From: Christiangramia gaetbulicola
GTDB taxonomy: Bacteria > Bacteroidota > Bacteroidia > Flavobacteriales > Flavobacteriaceae
Direction of reading: 5' to 3'
NCBI RefSeq assembly: GCF_003054225.1
Contig: NZ_QBKQ01000002.1
Coordinates: 744,001-808,000, forward strand
DNA length: 64,000 nt
Shown here one piece after another: positions 8,166-15,109 of the stretch. The stretch's first letter is position 1. Each line of letters begins with the position of its first letter. Under the pieces are notes generated by a model. It had not been told where the DNA came from, made no database searches, and worked only from the letters and a program-made list of their open reading frames with translations. Made by a program: the position numbers and the translations under genes.

Positions 8166-9077
8166 ATGATAAAAAGATCATTTTTAACTTTAGCGATTAC
8201 CTTATCTATATTTTCATGTAAATCAGATAAAAAAGAACCTGAAAAAAGTGTAGAAAAAGAATCGGTAGAAAAGTGGCAGGCAAAAGCACCCGCAACTCAA
8301 CCGTTCGGCTCTGAAGCTTTTGACAAATCAAACAATACGACCTTAAGATGGTTAGGTATGGCTGGTTTTTTAATAAATAGCCACGGTTCAACAATTATGA
8401 TAGATCCATTACTCGGTGGGTTTGATATGCCAATCCTAATAGATTTTCCAATTAAATCTGACAGTGTTCCTAAATTAGATGGCGTTCTTATTACTCATAG
8501 CGATAACGATCACTATAGTGTTCCAACAAATCTAGAATTGAAAAATGTTACCGAGAAATTTCATTCAACAATTTATGTTGATTCTTTAATGAGTAATAGG
8601 GACGGACTACCATCTGTTGGCCACGAAATAGGAGAAACTTTTGAAATTGGTAATTTTAAAATTAAAGTAACTCCAGTTGACCATTCTTGGCAAAATGCTT
8701 ATCCCGATGCAAGTGACAGGGTTTTCAAGGATGAAGATTCTTGTGGGTTTTGGATAGAAACTCCGGATGGTACAATTTGGGCCACTGGTGATTCCAGGTT
8801 AATGCCAGAGCATTTAAATATGCCTACTCCCGATGCAATATTATTTGATTTTTCAGATAGTGAATGGCATTTTACTTTAGAAGGCGCAGTGAAATTAGCT
8901 AATGCTTATCCACAGTCTAAATTATTGTTGCATCATTGGGGATCAGTTGATGCGCCAGATTTTCCTCCCTTTAATGCTAATCCAAAAGATTTATACGACC
9001 TAGTTGACAATCCGGAGAGGATTGTAGTTTTGGCGCCGGGAGAACCATTTATTCTTAATCAAATCGATCATAAATGA
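8166..9077 (+). CDS. MBL-fold metallo-hydrolase lipoprotein, cassette B
   Basis: The 303-residue protein begins with a lipoprotein signal (MIKRSFLTLAITLSIFSCKS, Cys at residue 18) and has a UlaG-like metallo-beta-lactamase fold: LRWLGMAGFLI then IMIDPLL, metal motif THSDNDHY (HxxxDH), VDHSW, ATGDSR and LLHHWG. It is probably a periplasmic hydrolase of a phosphodiester or lactone-like substrate; the substrate is unknown and nothing supports true beta-lactamase activity. It overlaps the next gene by 4 bp (ATGA), so the two form an operon within one cassette. Low GC and position between two attC-like sites mark it as acquired. Confidence 0.86.
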   Translation: MIKRSFLTLAITLSIFSCKSDKKEPEKSVEKESVEKWQAKAPATQPFGSEAFDKSNNTTLRWLGMAGFLINSHGSTIMIDPLLGGFDMPILIDFPIKSDSVPKLDGVLITHSDNDHYSVPTNLELKNVTEKFHSTIYVDSLMSNRDGLPSVGHEIGETFEIGNFKIKVTPVDHSWQNAYPDASDRVFKDEDSCGFWIETPDGTIWATGDSRLMPEHLNMPTPDAILFDFSDSEWHFTLEGAVKLANAYPQSKLLLHHWGSVDAPDFPPFNANPKDLYDLVDNPERIVVLAPGEPFILNQIDHK

Positions 9078-9502
9078 AATTTATAAAAGTAAGTTTTATC
9101 ATTCTATCATTAATATTCCTAACTAACTCTTGTGGAGTTAGAAATAACACAAAAAATGAAGTTAGCCCAAACATGCTTATAAGAATCTCTGAAATAAAAA
9201 TATATCCGCAATATATCGAGGAGTATAAGGCTATACTAAAAAAAGAAGCAGAAGCATCTGTAAGAATAGAGCCTGGTGTAATATCGATATTTCCAATGAT
9301 TCAAAAAGGAGATTCTACCGAGATAAGAATTTTAGAAATTTATGCCAATAATCAAGCTTATAAATCACATTTAGAAACACCCCATTTCAAGGAATATAAA
9401 ACAACTACATTGAAAATGGTAGAATCTTTAAAACTTATAGATATGGAGGCGATTGACTCTCAAACAATGCCAAAAATTTTTAATAAAATTAATAACCAGT
9501 AA
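9074..9502 (+). CDS. ABM-domain lipoprotein, cassette B
   Basis: A 142-residue protein with a lipobox (FLTNSCG, Cys near residue 20) followed by an antibiotic-biosynthesis-monooxygenase-like ferredoxin-fold domain (about residues 33-115): LIRISEIKIYPQYIEEYKAI, EPGVISIFP, RILEIYANNQAYKSHLETPH and FKEYKTTTL. ABM domains are small dimeric alpha/beta folds acting as monooxygenases or binding proteins. Translational coupling to the MBL lipoprotein suggests they act in the same periplasmic process. Confidence 0.85.
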   Translation: MKFIKVSFIILSLIFLTNSCGVRNNTKNEVSPNMLIRISEIKIYPQYIEEYKAILKKEAEASVRIEPGVISIFPMIQKGDSTEIRILEIYANNQAYKSHLETPHFKEYKTTTLKMVESLKLIDMEAIDSQTMPKIFNKINNQ

Positions 9503-9525
9503 AATCAAGTTTATTACTTCAGCCA

Positions 9526-9663
9526 GCCGCTAACATCGGTTCATCGCAAATAACGGGTATTACAGGAAAAAGTGTAATTTTAGAGACCAAGAAAGAAAAC
9601 AACTAAGCCGACAAGTCCGCGTCCCTACTCCCGCAACTTGCGATAACCGTAACCGTTATGTGC
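9526..9663 (+). repeat. attC-like site B (138 bp)
   Basis: R'' GCCGCTAAC (9526-9534) is the exact reverse complement of the R' opening this cassette (8084-8092). L'' CGGTTCATCGCAA (9537-9549) pairs with L' TTGCGATAACCG (9638-9649), with the same single extra C. R' GTTATGTGC is at 9655-9663. The CGCAA/TTGCG pair replaces CGCCA/TGGCG of the other sites on both strands, which is compensatory change. Confidence 0.82.
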
Positions 9664-9680
9664 AAGCGGATTTCAACATT

Positions 9681-10385
9681 ATGAAGTACTACTTAGGATC
9701 ATATTATTTATTAAAAATAAAACCTGCTGATTTTGGAACAATTAAAGGTTCTAAAATCTTTACATGCTGTAACTGCATAAATAAATCTTATTTAGATTCA
9801 TGGTCAATATCGTGGTCGGAAGATGGAAAAAATATCAATAAAAATATTAGAAAGGAATTTAAACTTTCAGAACAATTGATAAATAAAATTCACAATTGGA
9901 CAGATAAAAAATTAGAGGAAAATAAAATTGGTTGGATCAATAATTTTTCTGATCTAAAAACAGTTTTAGATTATAAAAAATCATTTTTTAGTGAAGAAAA
10001 AGATTTACAAATATTGAGTATTAATTTTCCAGAAACAGAAAAAAATCAAGCTTTAAATATTTTATCACCAACTAATCAAAAATCTGGCGAAATTGGAATT
10101 TATCAAAATCTAAAAAAAGAAATTAAAGAGAATACCTTAGAAGAACTACTTGGATTTGACCTTATTGGGATAGAACCAGGTGGAGATTTTCACTCATTTC
10201 ATTGTCATGATTTAAAAGATGATTTAATTTCAAAATTTGAAATCAAGATTAACAAGAATGGATTGATTCAGGAAAATAAAAACTGGAAAGAAATGGTAGA
10301 TTATATGAATAATTCTGACAATGGATTCGAACCAGTTCCTTGGTTTTTCGTTAAAGTAAATCGAGTAAAAACCGCCAGCACATAA
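9681..10385 (+). CDS. Hypothetical protein, cassette C
   Basis: I choose the ATG at 9681 (MKYYLGSYYLLKIKPADFGT, 234 residues), 26 bp inside the cassette. There is no signal peptide or membrane segment. It contains a CCNC cluster (FTCCNCINKS) near residue 30, a lysine-rich middle, and a C-terminal segment LLGFDLIGIEPGGDFHSFHC, followed by a stretch with WFFVKVNRV, that looks like a globular domain of the kind seen in immunity-type proteins; I do not recognise the family. The stop TAA falls in the R'' core of the next site. Confidence 0.7.
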   Translation: MKYYLGSYYLLKIKPADFGTIKGSKIFTCCNCINKSYLDSWSISWSEDGKNINKNIRKEFKLSEQLINKIHNWTDKKLEENKIGWINNFSDLKTVLDYKKSFFSEEKDLQILSINFPETEKNQALNILSPTNQKSGEIGIYQNLKKEIKENTLEELLGFDLIGIEPGGDFHSFHCHDLKDDLISKFEIKINKNGLIQENKNWKEMVDYMNNSDNGFEPVPWFFVKVNRVKTAST

Positions 10386-10515
10386 CAACGGTTCATCGCC
10401 AATAAGCGGCACCGTTAGTAAGAAAATAATTAACTTGACCAACAAACCAATACTAAGCCGACAAATCCAAGTCCCCTACTCCGCCAACTGGCGATAACCG
10501 AGACCGTTGTGAGGC
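10378..10515 (+). repeat. attC-like site C (138 bp)
   Basis: R'' GCACATAAC (10378-10386) matches the reverse complement of R' at 9655-9663. L'' CGGTTCATCGCCA (10389-10401) pairs with L' TGGCGATAACCG (10489-10500) with one extra C. R' GTTGTGAGGC is at 10506-10515. The centre is of a second subtype (inner GCGG/CCGC instead of CGGG/CCCG) shared with sites D and F. Confidence 0.82.
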
Positions 10516-10528
10516 ATTTTACAATTAG

Positions 10529-11107
10529 ATGGTAGTAAATAAAATTTTAAAAAAATATAAATTACTTAGATCATTTGAAGTCGATTTAAATGTTGAAAAA
10601 GAAGCATTTATTAAAGAGTTAAAAAACTTCACCGAAAACGGATATTACACCCCCTTCTTAATAATGCTTGACGTTTTCAAATCTGAAAACAAAATGTACA
10701 TCGGAAATATAAAATCGAACAGTTTTAAAATCCGAGAGAGATTTAAAATTGACAATTCATGGCAGAACAATTTTGCAACGGTAAAAGCAGAGTTTTACGA
10801 AGAAAACGATAAACTGAAAATTAAAACTATAATCCAGGGAATGGAATTCTTTCCTTTCATTCTAAGAGCTTTAATTTTTGTTATTTACTTAGTTATAATG
10901 TTTCTTCTGGTAATTGAATTATTAATTCCACCAATAGATTTTGAGATTGAAATAGCATTCCTTTTACCTCCACTCATGCTGACAATTTTTGTCGGGTTTT
11001 TGACTTATTTACCGTACAGAATTGCAAAAAATAATATCGTAAATAAGAAAGATGATCTTGATTTAATATTTCAAGGTATAGAAAAACGCCTCACAACAAA
11101 GAACTAA
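10529..11107 (+). CDS. Hypothetical two-helix membrane protein, cassette D
   Basis: A 192-residue protein, start ATG at 10529, 14 bp after the R' core. The first 105 residues are soluble (acidic/basic, beta-rich), followed by two hydrophobic helices at about 109-133 (FILRALIFVIYLVIMFLLVI) and 143-165, and a short basic tail. Its natural C-terminus was altered by the IS110 insertion: the frame enters the IS (ACA ACA AAG AAC TAA), whereas the uninterrupted attC-like site would give a few different last residues. Family unknown. Confidence 0.7.
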   Translation: MVVNKILKKYKLLRSFEVDLNVEKEAFIKELKNFTENGYYTPFLIMLDVFKSENKMYIGNIKSNSFKIRERFKIDNSWQNNFATVKAEFYEENDKLKIKTIIQGMEFFPFILRALIFVIYLVIMFLLVIELLIPPIDFEIEIAFLLPPLMLTIFVGFLTYLPYRIAKNNIVNKKDDLDLIFQGIEKRLTTKN

Positions 11108-11125
11108 GGTAAAATCCAAGTACTT

Positions 11126-12130
11126 CTAAGCTAATTTCGACATATGATTTTCCTGGTAATATGTTCCTGATTTGGCTATGGCAAAAGCCTGTTTTAGTAG
11201 CTTGTTACACACGGCAATCAATGCCAGTTTCTTACTCTTTCCTTGTTCCACAATGCGTTCATAAAGTTCTCTGCAGGCCTTGTTATGTTTACAAGCGGTA
11301 AAGCTACAGAGGAATAGTAGGTTTCGCAGTTTCCGGTTCCCTACTTTGCTGATTCGGCTACGCCCTCTTACACTGGTTCCGGATTGTCTGATCGTCGGTG
11401 TAATCCCTGTAAAACAGCAAAGCTGCCTGGCATTCTCAAAACTGGTAAACCCGTCTGTAAGTACAATTAATAGCATCGCCGTTTTCTTTCCCATTCCCGG
11501 AATGCTGGTTAATTGCTCCAGTTGTTCTTTCTGGGTCTTTCTGACTAAGGATTCCAATTTGGATTCGATCTGATCTAATTCCTTCTCTAATTGCTTTAGC
11601 GTTCGGACTAGTGATCGACTTACAGTCTTTGAAGGTGTTCCGAGAGCTTGCTCCCCATGGATCTTATTCTTAACAGCAGTGCGTTGTTTCAGGTATAGAT
11701 CCTGAAGACTCAGTAGCTGTAAAGATTCAGCCTGAATAGCATTCCTGGCTGTATACAATGGAACTTGTGTTGCCTGGGCATACTCACAGATCGCTTTAGC
11801 ATCACTCTTATCAGTCTTGATCTTGGAGAGTTTCATCTGAATAAAACGCTTGACCGAAAGTGGATTCACAACCGACACCGTTATACCTTTCTCATACAAA
11901 TACTGGGCTAAACGGTAGTGATAGTAACCGGTGGCCTCCATGACCACCAGGCTGTCTTTCTGAATAAACTTCAGTAAGCCTTTAAAGCCCTTTACATCAT
12001 TAGAGAACTGATCATGCTTGTTATTCTGATCAATTACATCAAAGAACGATTTACTAATGTCTACTCCGTAAAAATGTTTAATTTTATCCATATAAGAATG
12101 ATTGGAAAGAACAGCTACTTTGGTTTTCAT
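11126..12130 (-). CDS. IS110-family DEDD transposase/recombinase
   Basis: The 334-residue protein has the N-terminal RuvC-like DEDD domain: FYGVDISKSFFDV (first Asp), VVMEATGYYHYRLA (Glu), and KIKTDKSDAKAICEYA (the D-x-x-D pair). A coiled region (about 165-205) follows. The C-terminal Transposase_20 domain contains LTSIPGMGKKTAMLLI and the serine segment GITPTIRQSGTSVRGR, where the conserved serine nucleophile of the family lies. No frameshift or stop is visible. The start may be ATG 12130 or the internal Met at 12091 (MDKIKHFYGVDIS). Confidence 0.93.
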   Translation of the reverse strand: MKTKVAVLSNHSYMDKIKHFYGVDISKSFFDVIDQNNKHDQFSNDVKGFKGLLKFIQKDSLVVMEATGYYHYRLAQYLYEKGITVSVVNPLSVKRFIQMKLSKIKTDKSDAKAICEYAQATQVPLYTARNAIQAESLQLLSLQDLYLKQRTAVKNKIHGEQALGTPSKTVSRSLVRTLKQLEKELDQIESKLESLVRKTQKEQLEQLTSIPGMGKKTAMLLIVLTDGFTSFENARQLCCFTGITPTIRQSGTSVRGRSRISKVGNRKLRNLLFLCSFTACKHNKACRELYERIVEQGKSKKLALIAVCNKLLKQAFAIAKSGTYYQENHMSKLA

Positions 12131-12132
12131 CG

Positions 12133-12254
12133 ACTTTAAAACGAGATCCAGGTCTCACAGAACTAAACGAAATTAAAGTAGAAAAGAGAGGGTATTATCA
12201 TTGTTGACGGAATCTCTAGTTCCCACGGTTCATGTAATCTTATTCCTCTCTTTT
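12133..12254 (-). ncRNA. Candidate IS110 bridge RNA with target- and donor-binding loops
   Basis: Read on the minus strand, a 10-bp stem (AAAAGAGAGG at 12245-12254 with CCTCTCTTTT at 12182-12191) encloses an internal loop and an inner hairpin GGAA..TTCC. The 5' loop strand contains ATGAACCGT (12225-12233), identical to the LE-side flank (12301-12309), and the 3' strand contains CAACAA (12201-12206), matching the other flank (11094-11099). A second stem (ACTTTAA/TTAAAGT, 12133-12139 and 12173-12179) with inner GAGA..TCTC contains TTAGTTCT (12159-12166), identical to the element's own right end (11100-11107). Target loop first, donor loop second, is the order known for IS621. Structure drawn by eye. 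Confidence 0.65.
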
Positions 12255-12446
12255 GTTCTTTCTGGTTATACATTCAAAATTTAGAGAAATTAAACTTAAG
12301 ACGGTTCATCGCCAATAAGCGGCAGCATAAGTAAGAAAATAATTAACTTGACCAACAAACCAATACTAAGCCGACAAATCCGCGTCCCCTACTCCGCCAA
12401 CTGGCGATAACCGAGACCGTTGGCAGCAAGCATTTGAAAATTCCCG

Positions 12447-13007
12447 ATGATAGAAATCTTCAAAATAGAAAAAATACCATCTGACTTTTTAGAAGCTCTT
12501 AGGTTATCAATGAATTATGGATTTATCTCAAAAAAAGAAATCTGGGATTGGGCTTTAAAAACTATTCAATTTTTCGACAATTATGATCCCCTACTTTTAG
12601 ACCTGGTAAAAGGAAAAGAACCGGATGGAAGACAAATTGATTATGTTTTGAAAACAAGAACTGAAAACGAAGAAACCGAAAATTCATTCAGGTTATTAAT
12701 TAGTTCATTAAATGATAAAATTTCTAACAAAGAATTATCTTTAGAAGAAGTGGCAAATAAAATATATAACTTAACTCTTGAACTAGAAATAAAAGAGTCT
12801 GAAAGAACTTTTCTCTATCACTTCGAGAATGACCTATATTTGGCAAATTCTCAAATTAAAGGAGATTTAAATTCGATTAAAGAAAAATTAAAAAATACAA
12901 TTCAAATTTATCAGGAACTATCATTCGAAAATTATAAAAATTGGAGTTTGATTAATAGTGAAATAGATTCTTCAATAGCACGTTTTGAAAGTCAACCTAA
13001 AAAATAA
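12447..13007 (+). CDS. Hypothetical helical protein, cassette E
   Basis: A 186-residue acidic, largely helical protein starting at ATG 12447, 28 bp into the cassette. No signal or membrane segment is visible. Residues 60-100 are charge-rich (KTRTENEETENSF, SNKELSLEEVANKIYN) and 110-180 look coiled. I recognise no family. It overlaps the next ORF if that one uses its upstream TTG start, suggesting a two-gene cassette whose products may act together. Confidence 0.65.
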   Translation: MIEIFKIEKIPSDFLEALRLSMNYGFISKKEIWDWALKTIQFFDNYDPLLLDLVKGKEPDGRQIDYVLKTRTENEETENSFRLLISSLNDKISNKELSLEEVANKIYNLTLELEIKESERTFLYHFENDLYLANSQIKGDLNSIKEKLKNTIQIYQELSFENYKNWSLINSEIDSSIARFESQPKK

Positions 13008-13023
13008 AACTAAAAACCTATTA

Positions 13024-13407
13024 ATGATTTTAGGTATTCTAATCAATTTAGGAATTGGGCTAATATTGATTGTTCAATCTTTCAAAGGACATTCAAGCTT
13101 TGGGTTTCTATTTGGTGCACTTATGCCTGTTCTTTCTATATTATTTTATTCAAATTATTTAAAATTAAAAAGTGATAATAATGAGAAGGACTTCAAAAAA
13201 GTAGTTTTCCGTCCTAGCTTATTAATAGGATTTTTAATTTTTATAACTTCCATCGTAACTTCATTTTTGGTTTTAGATTTTGAATATTTAGAAAACACTT
13301 TAATTGAATTTATTCAGTTTTTCGGAGCCATATCAGCACTATTCCTTATTCCAAATCTGATTTATCAAATTATTATATTTCAACTATACAAGAAGAGTCT
13401 GAACTAA
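13024..13407 (+). CDS. Hypothetical four-helix membrane protein, cassette E
   Basis: From the ATG at 13024 this is 127 residues (140 from the in-frame TTG at 12985, overlapping the previous gene). It has four hydrophobic segments: about residues 2-17 (ILGILINLGIGLILIV), 24-42, 62-84 and 98-117 of the shorter form, with short polar loops. Family unknown. It ends 6 bp before the R'' core of the next attC-like site. Confidence 0.65.
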   Translation: MILGILINLGIGLILIVQSFKGHSSFGFLFGALMPVLSILFYSNYLKLKSDNNEKDFKKVVFRPSLLIGFLIFITSIVTSFLVLDFEYLENTLIEFIQFFGAISALFLIPNLIYQIIIFQLYKKSLN

Positions 13408-13413
13408 ATGCCA

Positions 13414-13549
13414 GCTGCCAACAACGGCTCATCGCCAATAACGGGTATCACCGAAAAAGTGTAATTTTAGAAACCAGGAAATAAAACAAATAAGCCGACA
13501 ACTCCGCGTCCCAACTCCCGCAACTGGCGATAGACGAGACCGTTACCTG
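13414..13549 (+). repeat. attC-like site E (136 bp)
   Basis: R'' GCTGCCAAC (13414-13422) is the exact reverse complement of R' at 12419-12427. L'' CGGCTCATCGCCA (13425-13437) pairs with L' TGGCGATAGACG (13525-13536), with one mismatch (A13534) and the extra C. R' GTTACCTG is at 13542-13549. The centre is of the same subtype as site A. Confidence 0.8.
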
Positions 13550-13569
13550 GAAGCTACAAAGAAATAGGT

Positions 13570-14763
13570 ATGAAGATGAATATTAAATTAACGACAATAA
13601 TAATTTTTCTACTTTCTTGCTATTTTATCCATGGTCAAAATATTCACAATTCAAATTCTAACAACTTCGATTCAATATCGAGGGATTTAAAAAGAATTTA
13701 TGAACGTAATGAATTAGCGGGTTTCGCTGTTTCGATATTTGGTAAAGACAGCATCTTTTTTCAAAGTGGGTTTGGATATGCTGATAAATCCAAAAAAATA
13801 CCATATACGGTTAGTTCAAATCAACTTATTGCATCTATTTCAAAAACTTTTATTGGTGTTTCTCTCATGATTGCAATAGAGCAAAACAAAATGAAACTGG
13901 ATGATGATGTGAATGAATATTTGAATTTCAAAGTAATAAATCCAAATTTCCCGGATACGAAAATAACATTAAGACACCTAGCTAATCATACTTCAGGTAT
14001 TACTGATCCTAAATCATATAATAAAACTTATTTATTCAGTAAAAAATTAAAGAAAAAAAATTGGCCCCAGCAATGGCATGATTATTTAAAAATATATAAT
14101 AGAAATAAAGATATACCTCTAGAGAAATTTTTGGAAAATTGTTTATCTGAAAAAGGGATTTGGTTCGAAGATGACACCTATTCTGAAAAGGCTTCAGGTA
14201 CAGATTATGAATATAGTAATTTAGGATCCTCTCTACTAGCTTTAGCAATTTCAAATGCAGTAAAAGAGTCATATAAAGAATTTGTCAAAAAGAATATTTT
14301 TCAACCTCTTAGAATGGATGCCACAAGTTGGGATAATAATTTTGTTGCCGAAGATTTAAGAGTTACATATTACATCGAAAATGGAAATCCTATTCCAGAT
14401 TATAGAATTTTAACTTATCCAGATGGAGGAATTTATAGTAGCGTTGGGGACTTGACCAAATATTGCCAGGAAATGATTAAATGTTCGATTGGTCAAGGCA
14501 AAATATTAACAAAAGAATCCTTTTTAACAATGACAAAGCCTCAATCTATATCTAATGATTTTCCAGATGCTATTTGTTGGGATTTGTCATTTGCTCCTTT
14601 GATTGGTCATGCCGGGAATGAATTTGGTAGCTCCACTTTAATGTATTTCAATCCAAAATCTGGAATTGGACAAATACTTTTTTCAAATAATTCGATTGGA
14701 TCCCTAAAACAAGAGAAAGCATTCTTTGATATTTTCAATCTTCTTTTCAAATATGATTTTTAA
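13570..14763 (+). CDS. Serine hydrolase, beta-lactamase class C-like, cassette F
   Basis: The 397-residue secreted protein (signal about 1-22, ending FIHGQ) belongs to the serine beta-lactamase-like family. Motifs seen: S-x-x-K in IASISKTFIG (about residue 90), LRHLANHTSGI, the Y-x-N motif in YEYSNLGSSLLA, and H-x-G in IGHAGNEFG. Such proteins are mostly esterases, D-amino-acid peptidases or penicillin-binding-like hydrolases; resistance should not be assumed. It is the single gene of its cassette, starting 28 bp after the R' core, with low GC. Confidence 0.88.
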   Translation: MKMNIKLTTIIIFLLSCYFIHGQNIHNSNSNNFDSISRDLKRIYERNELAGFAVSIFGKDSIFFQSGFGYADKSKKIPYTVSSNQLIASISKTFIGVSLMIAIEQNKMKLDDDVNEYLNFKVINPNFPDTKITLRHLANHTSGITDPKSYNKTYLFSKKLKKKNWPQQWHDYLKIYNRNKDIPLEKFLENCLSEKGIWFEDDTYSEKASGTDYEYSNLGSSLLALAISNAVKESYKEFVKKNIFQPLRMDATSWDNNFVAEDLRVTYYIENGNPIPDYRILTYPDGGIYSSVGDLTKYCQEMIKCSIGQGKILTKESFLTMTKPQSISNDFPDAICWDLSFAPLIGHAGNEFGSSTLMYFNPKSGIGQILFSNNSIGSLKQEKAFFDIFNLLFKYDF

Positions 14764-14777
14764 AATTAAAATGCCTG

Positions 14778-14913
14778 CAGGTAACAACGGTTCATCGCCA
14801 ATAGACGGCAGCGTTAGAAAGATAATAATTCACTTGATTAACAAACCAATACTAAGCCGACAAATCCGCGTCCCCTACTCCGCCAACTGGCGATAACCGA
14901 GACCGTTGTGCAC
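14778..14913 (+). repeat. attC-like site F (136 bp), last recognisable site
   Basis: R'' CAGGTAAC (14778-14785) is the reverse complement of R' at 13542-13549. L'' CGGTTCATCGCCA (14788-14800) pairs with L' TGGCGATAACCG (14888-14899) with the extra C. R' GTTGTGCAC (14905-14913) should recur as GTGCACAAC at the end of cassette G, but no such partner is seen before 16 kb, so the last cassette has lost its own site. Confidence 0.8.
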
Positions 14914-14925
14914 AATATATTTTAG

Positions 14926-15075
14926 ATGGAGATAAGCCAAATAATCAATTTTTCAATTTCAATACTCGCAATAAAAATCGCAGCATTATCATATTATCAA
15001 ACCTATAAAATTGATCGAAGAAGTTTAAGAATAGAAAAACTTGAAGAAATTCTAGAAGTAATTCATATTCTATAA
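14926..15075 (+). CDS. Small membrane-anchored protein, truncated last cassette
   Basis: A 49-residue ORF starting at ATG 14926, 13 bp after the R' core. Residues 5-24 are hydrophobic (IINFSISILAIKIAALSYY), followed by a basic/helical tail (KIDRRSLRIEKLEEILEV). It may be complete or the head of a longer gene lost when the array end decayed. Family unknown. Confidence 0.45.
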   Translation: MEISQIINFSISILAIKIAALSYYQTYKIDRRSLRIEKLEEILEVIHIL

Positions 15076-15109
15076 GGCAATTACCATTATTTTATAAGAA
15101 ACAGAAATA

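Larger units (their letters stand above)
11100..12300 (-). mobile_element. IS110-family insertion sequence in an attC-like site
   Basis: About 1.2 kb between the halves of attC-like site D, with one DEDD transposase and about 170 bp of non-coding DNA upstream of it and about 25 bp downstream. That layout matches the IS110 group, whose bridge RNA is encoded upstream of the transposase. No terminal inverted repeats or clear target duplication are visible, as usual for the family. Exact ends are uncertain by 1-4 bases (CAACA[A]agaac... and ...cttaag[A]CGG). The transposase looks intact, so it may be active. Confidence 0.85.
11088..12427 (+). repeat. attC-like site D, split by an IS110-family element
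   Basis: R'' GCCTCACAAC (11088-11097) is the exact reverse complement of R' at 10506-10515. After CAACAA the sequence switches to the IS; the rest of the site resumes at 12301: L'' CGGTTCATCGCCA (12302-12314), L' TGGCGATAACCG (12402-12413), R' GTTGGCAGC (12419-12427). Joining the two halves recreates a site equal to sites C and F within a base or two at the junction. Confidence 0.8.

Noticed and set aside
8166-9077. MBL-fold lipoprotein as a metallo-beta-lactamase resistance gene on a cassette.
   Set aside because: The motifs are UlaG-like (THSDNDHY), not those of B1-B3 beta-lactamases; no support for antibiotic hydrolysis.
13570-14763. Class C beta-lactamase resistance cassette.
   Set aside because: SxxK, YxN and HxG are shared by many esterases and peptidases of the fold; sequence alone does not show beta-lactamase function.
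7955-14913. The ~137-bp repeats as a CRISPR array, REP elements or rRNA-like repeats.
   Set aside because: Spacing is 0.7-1.6 kb with genes between, and each repeat's outer arms match its own cassette; CRISPR and REP do not behave so.
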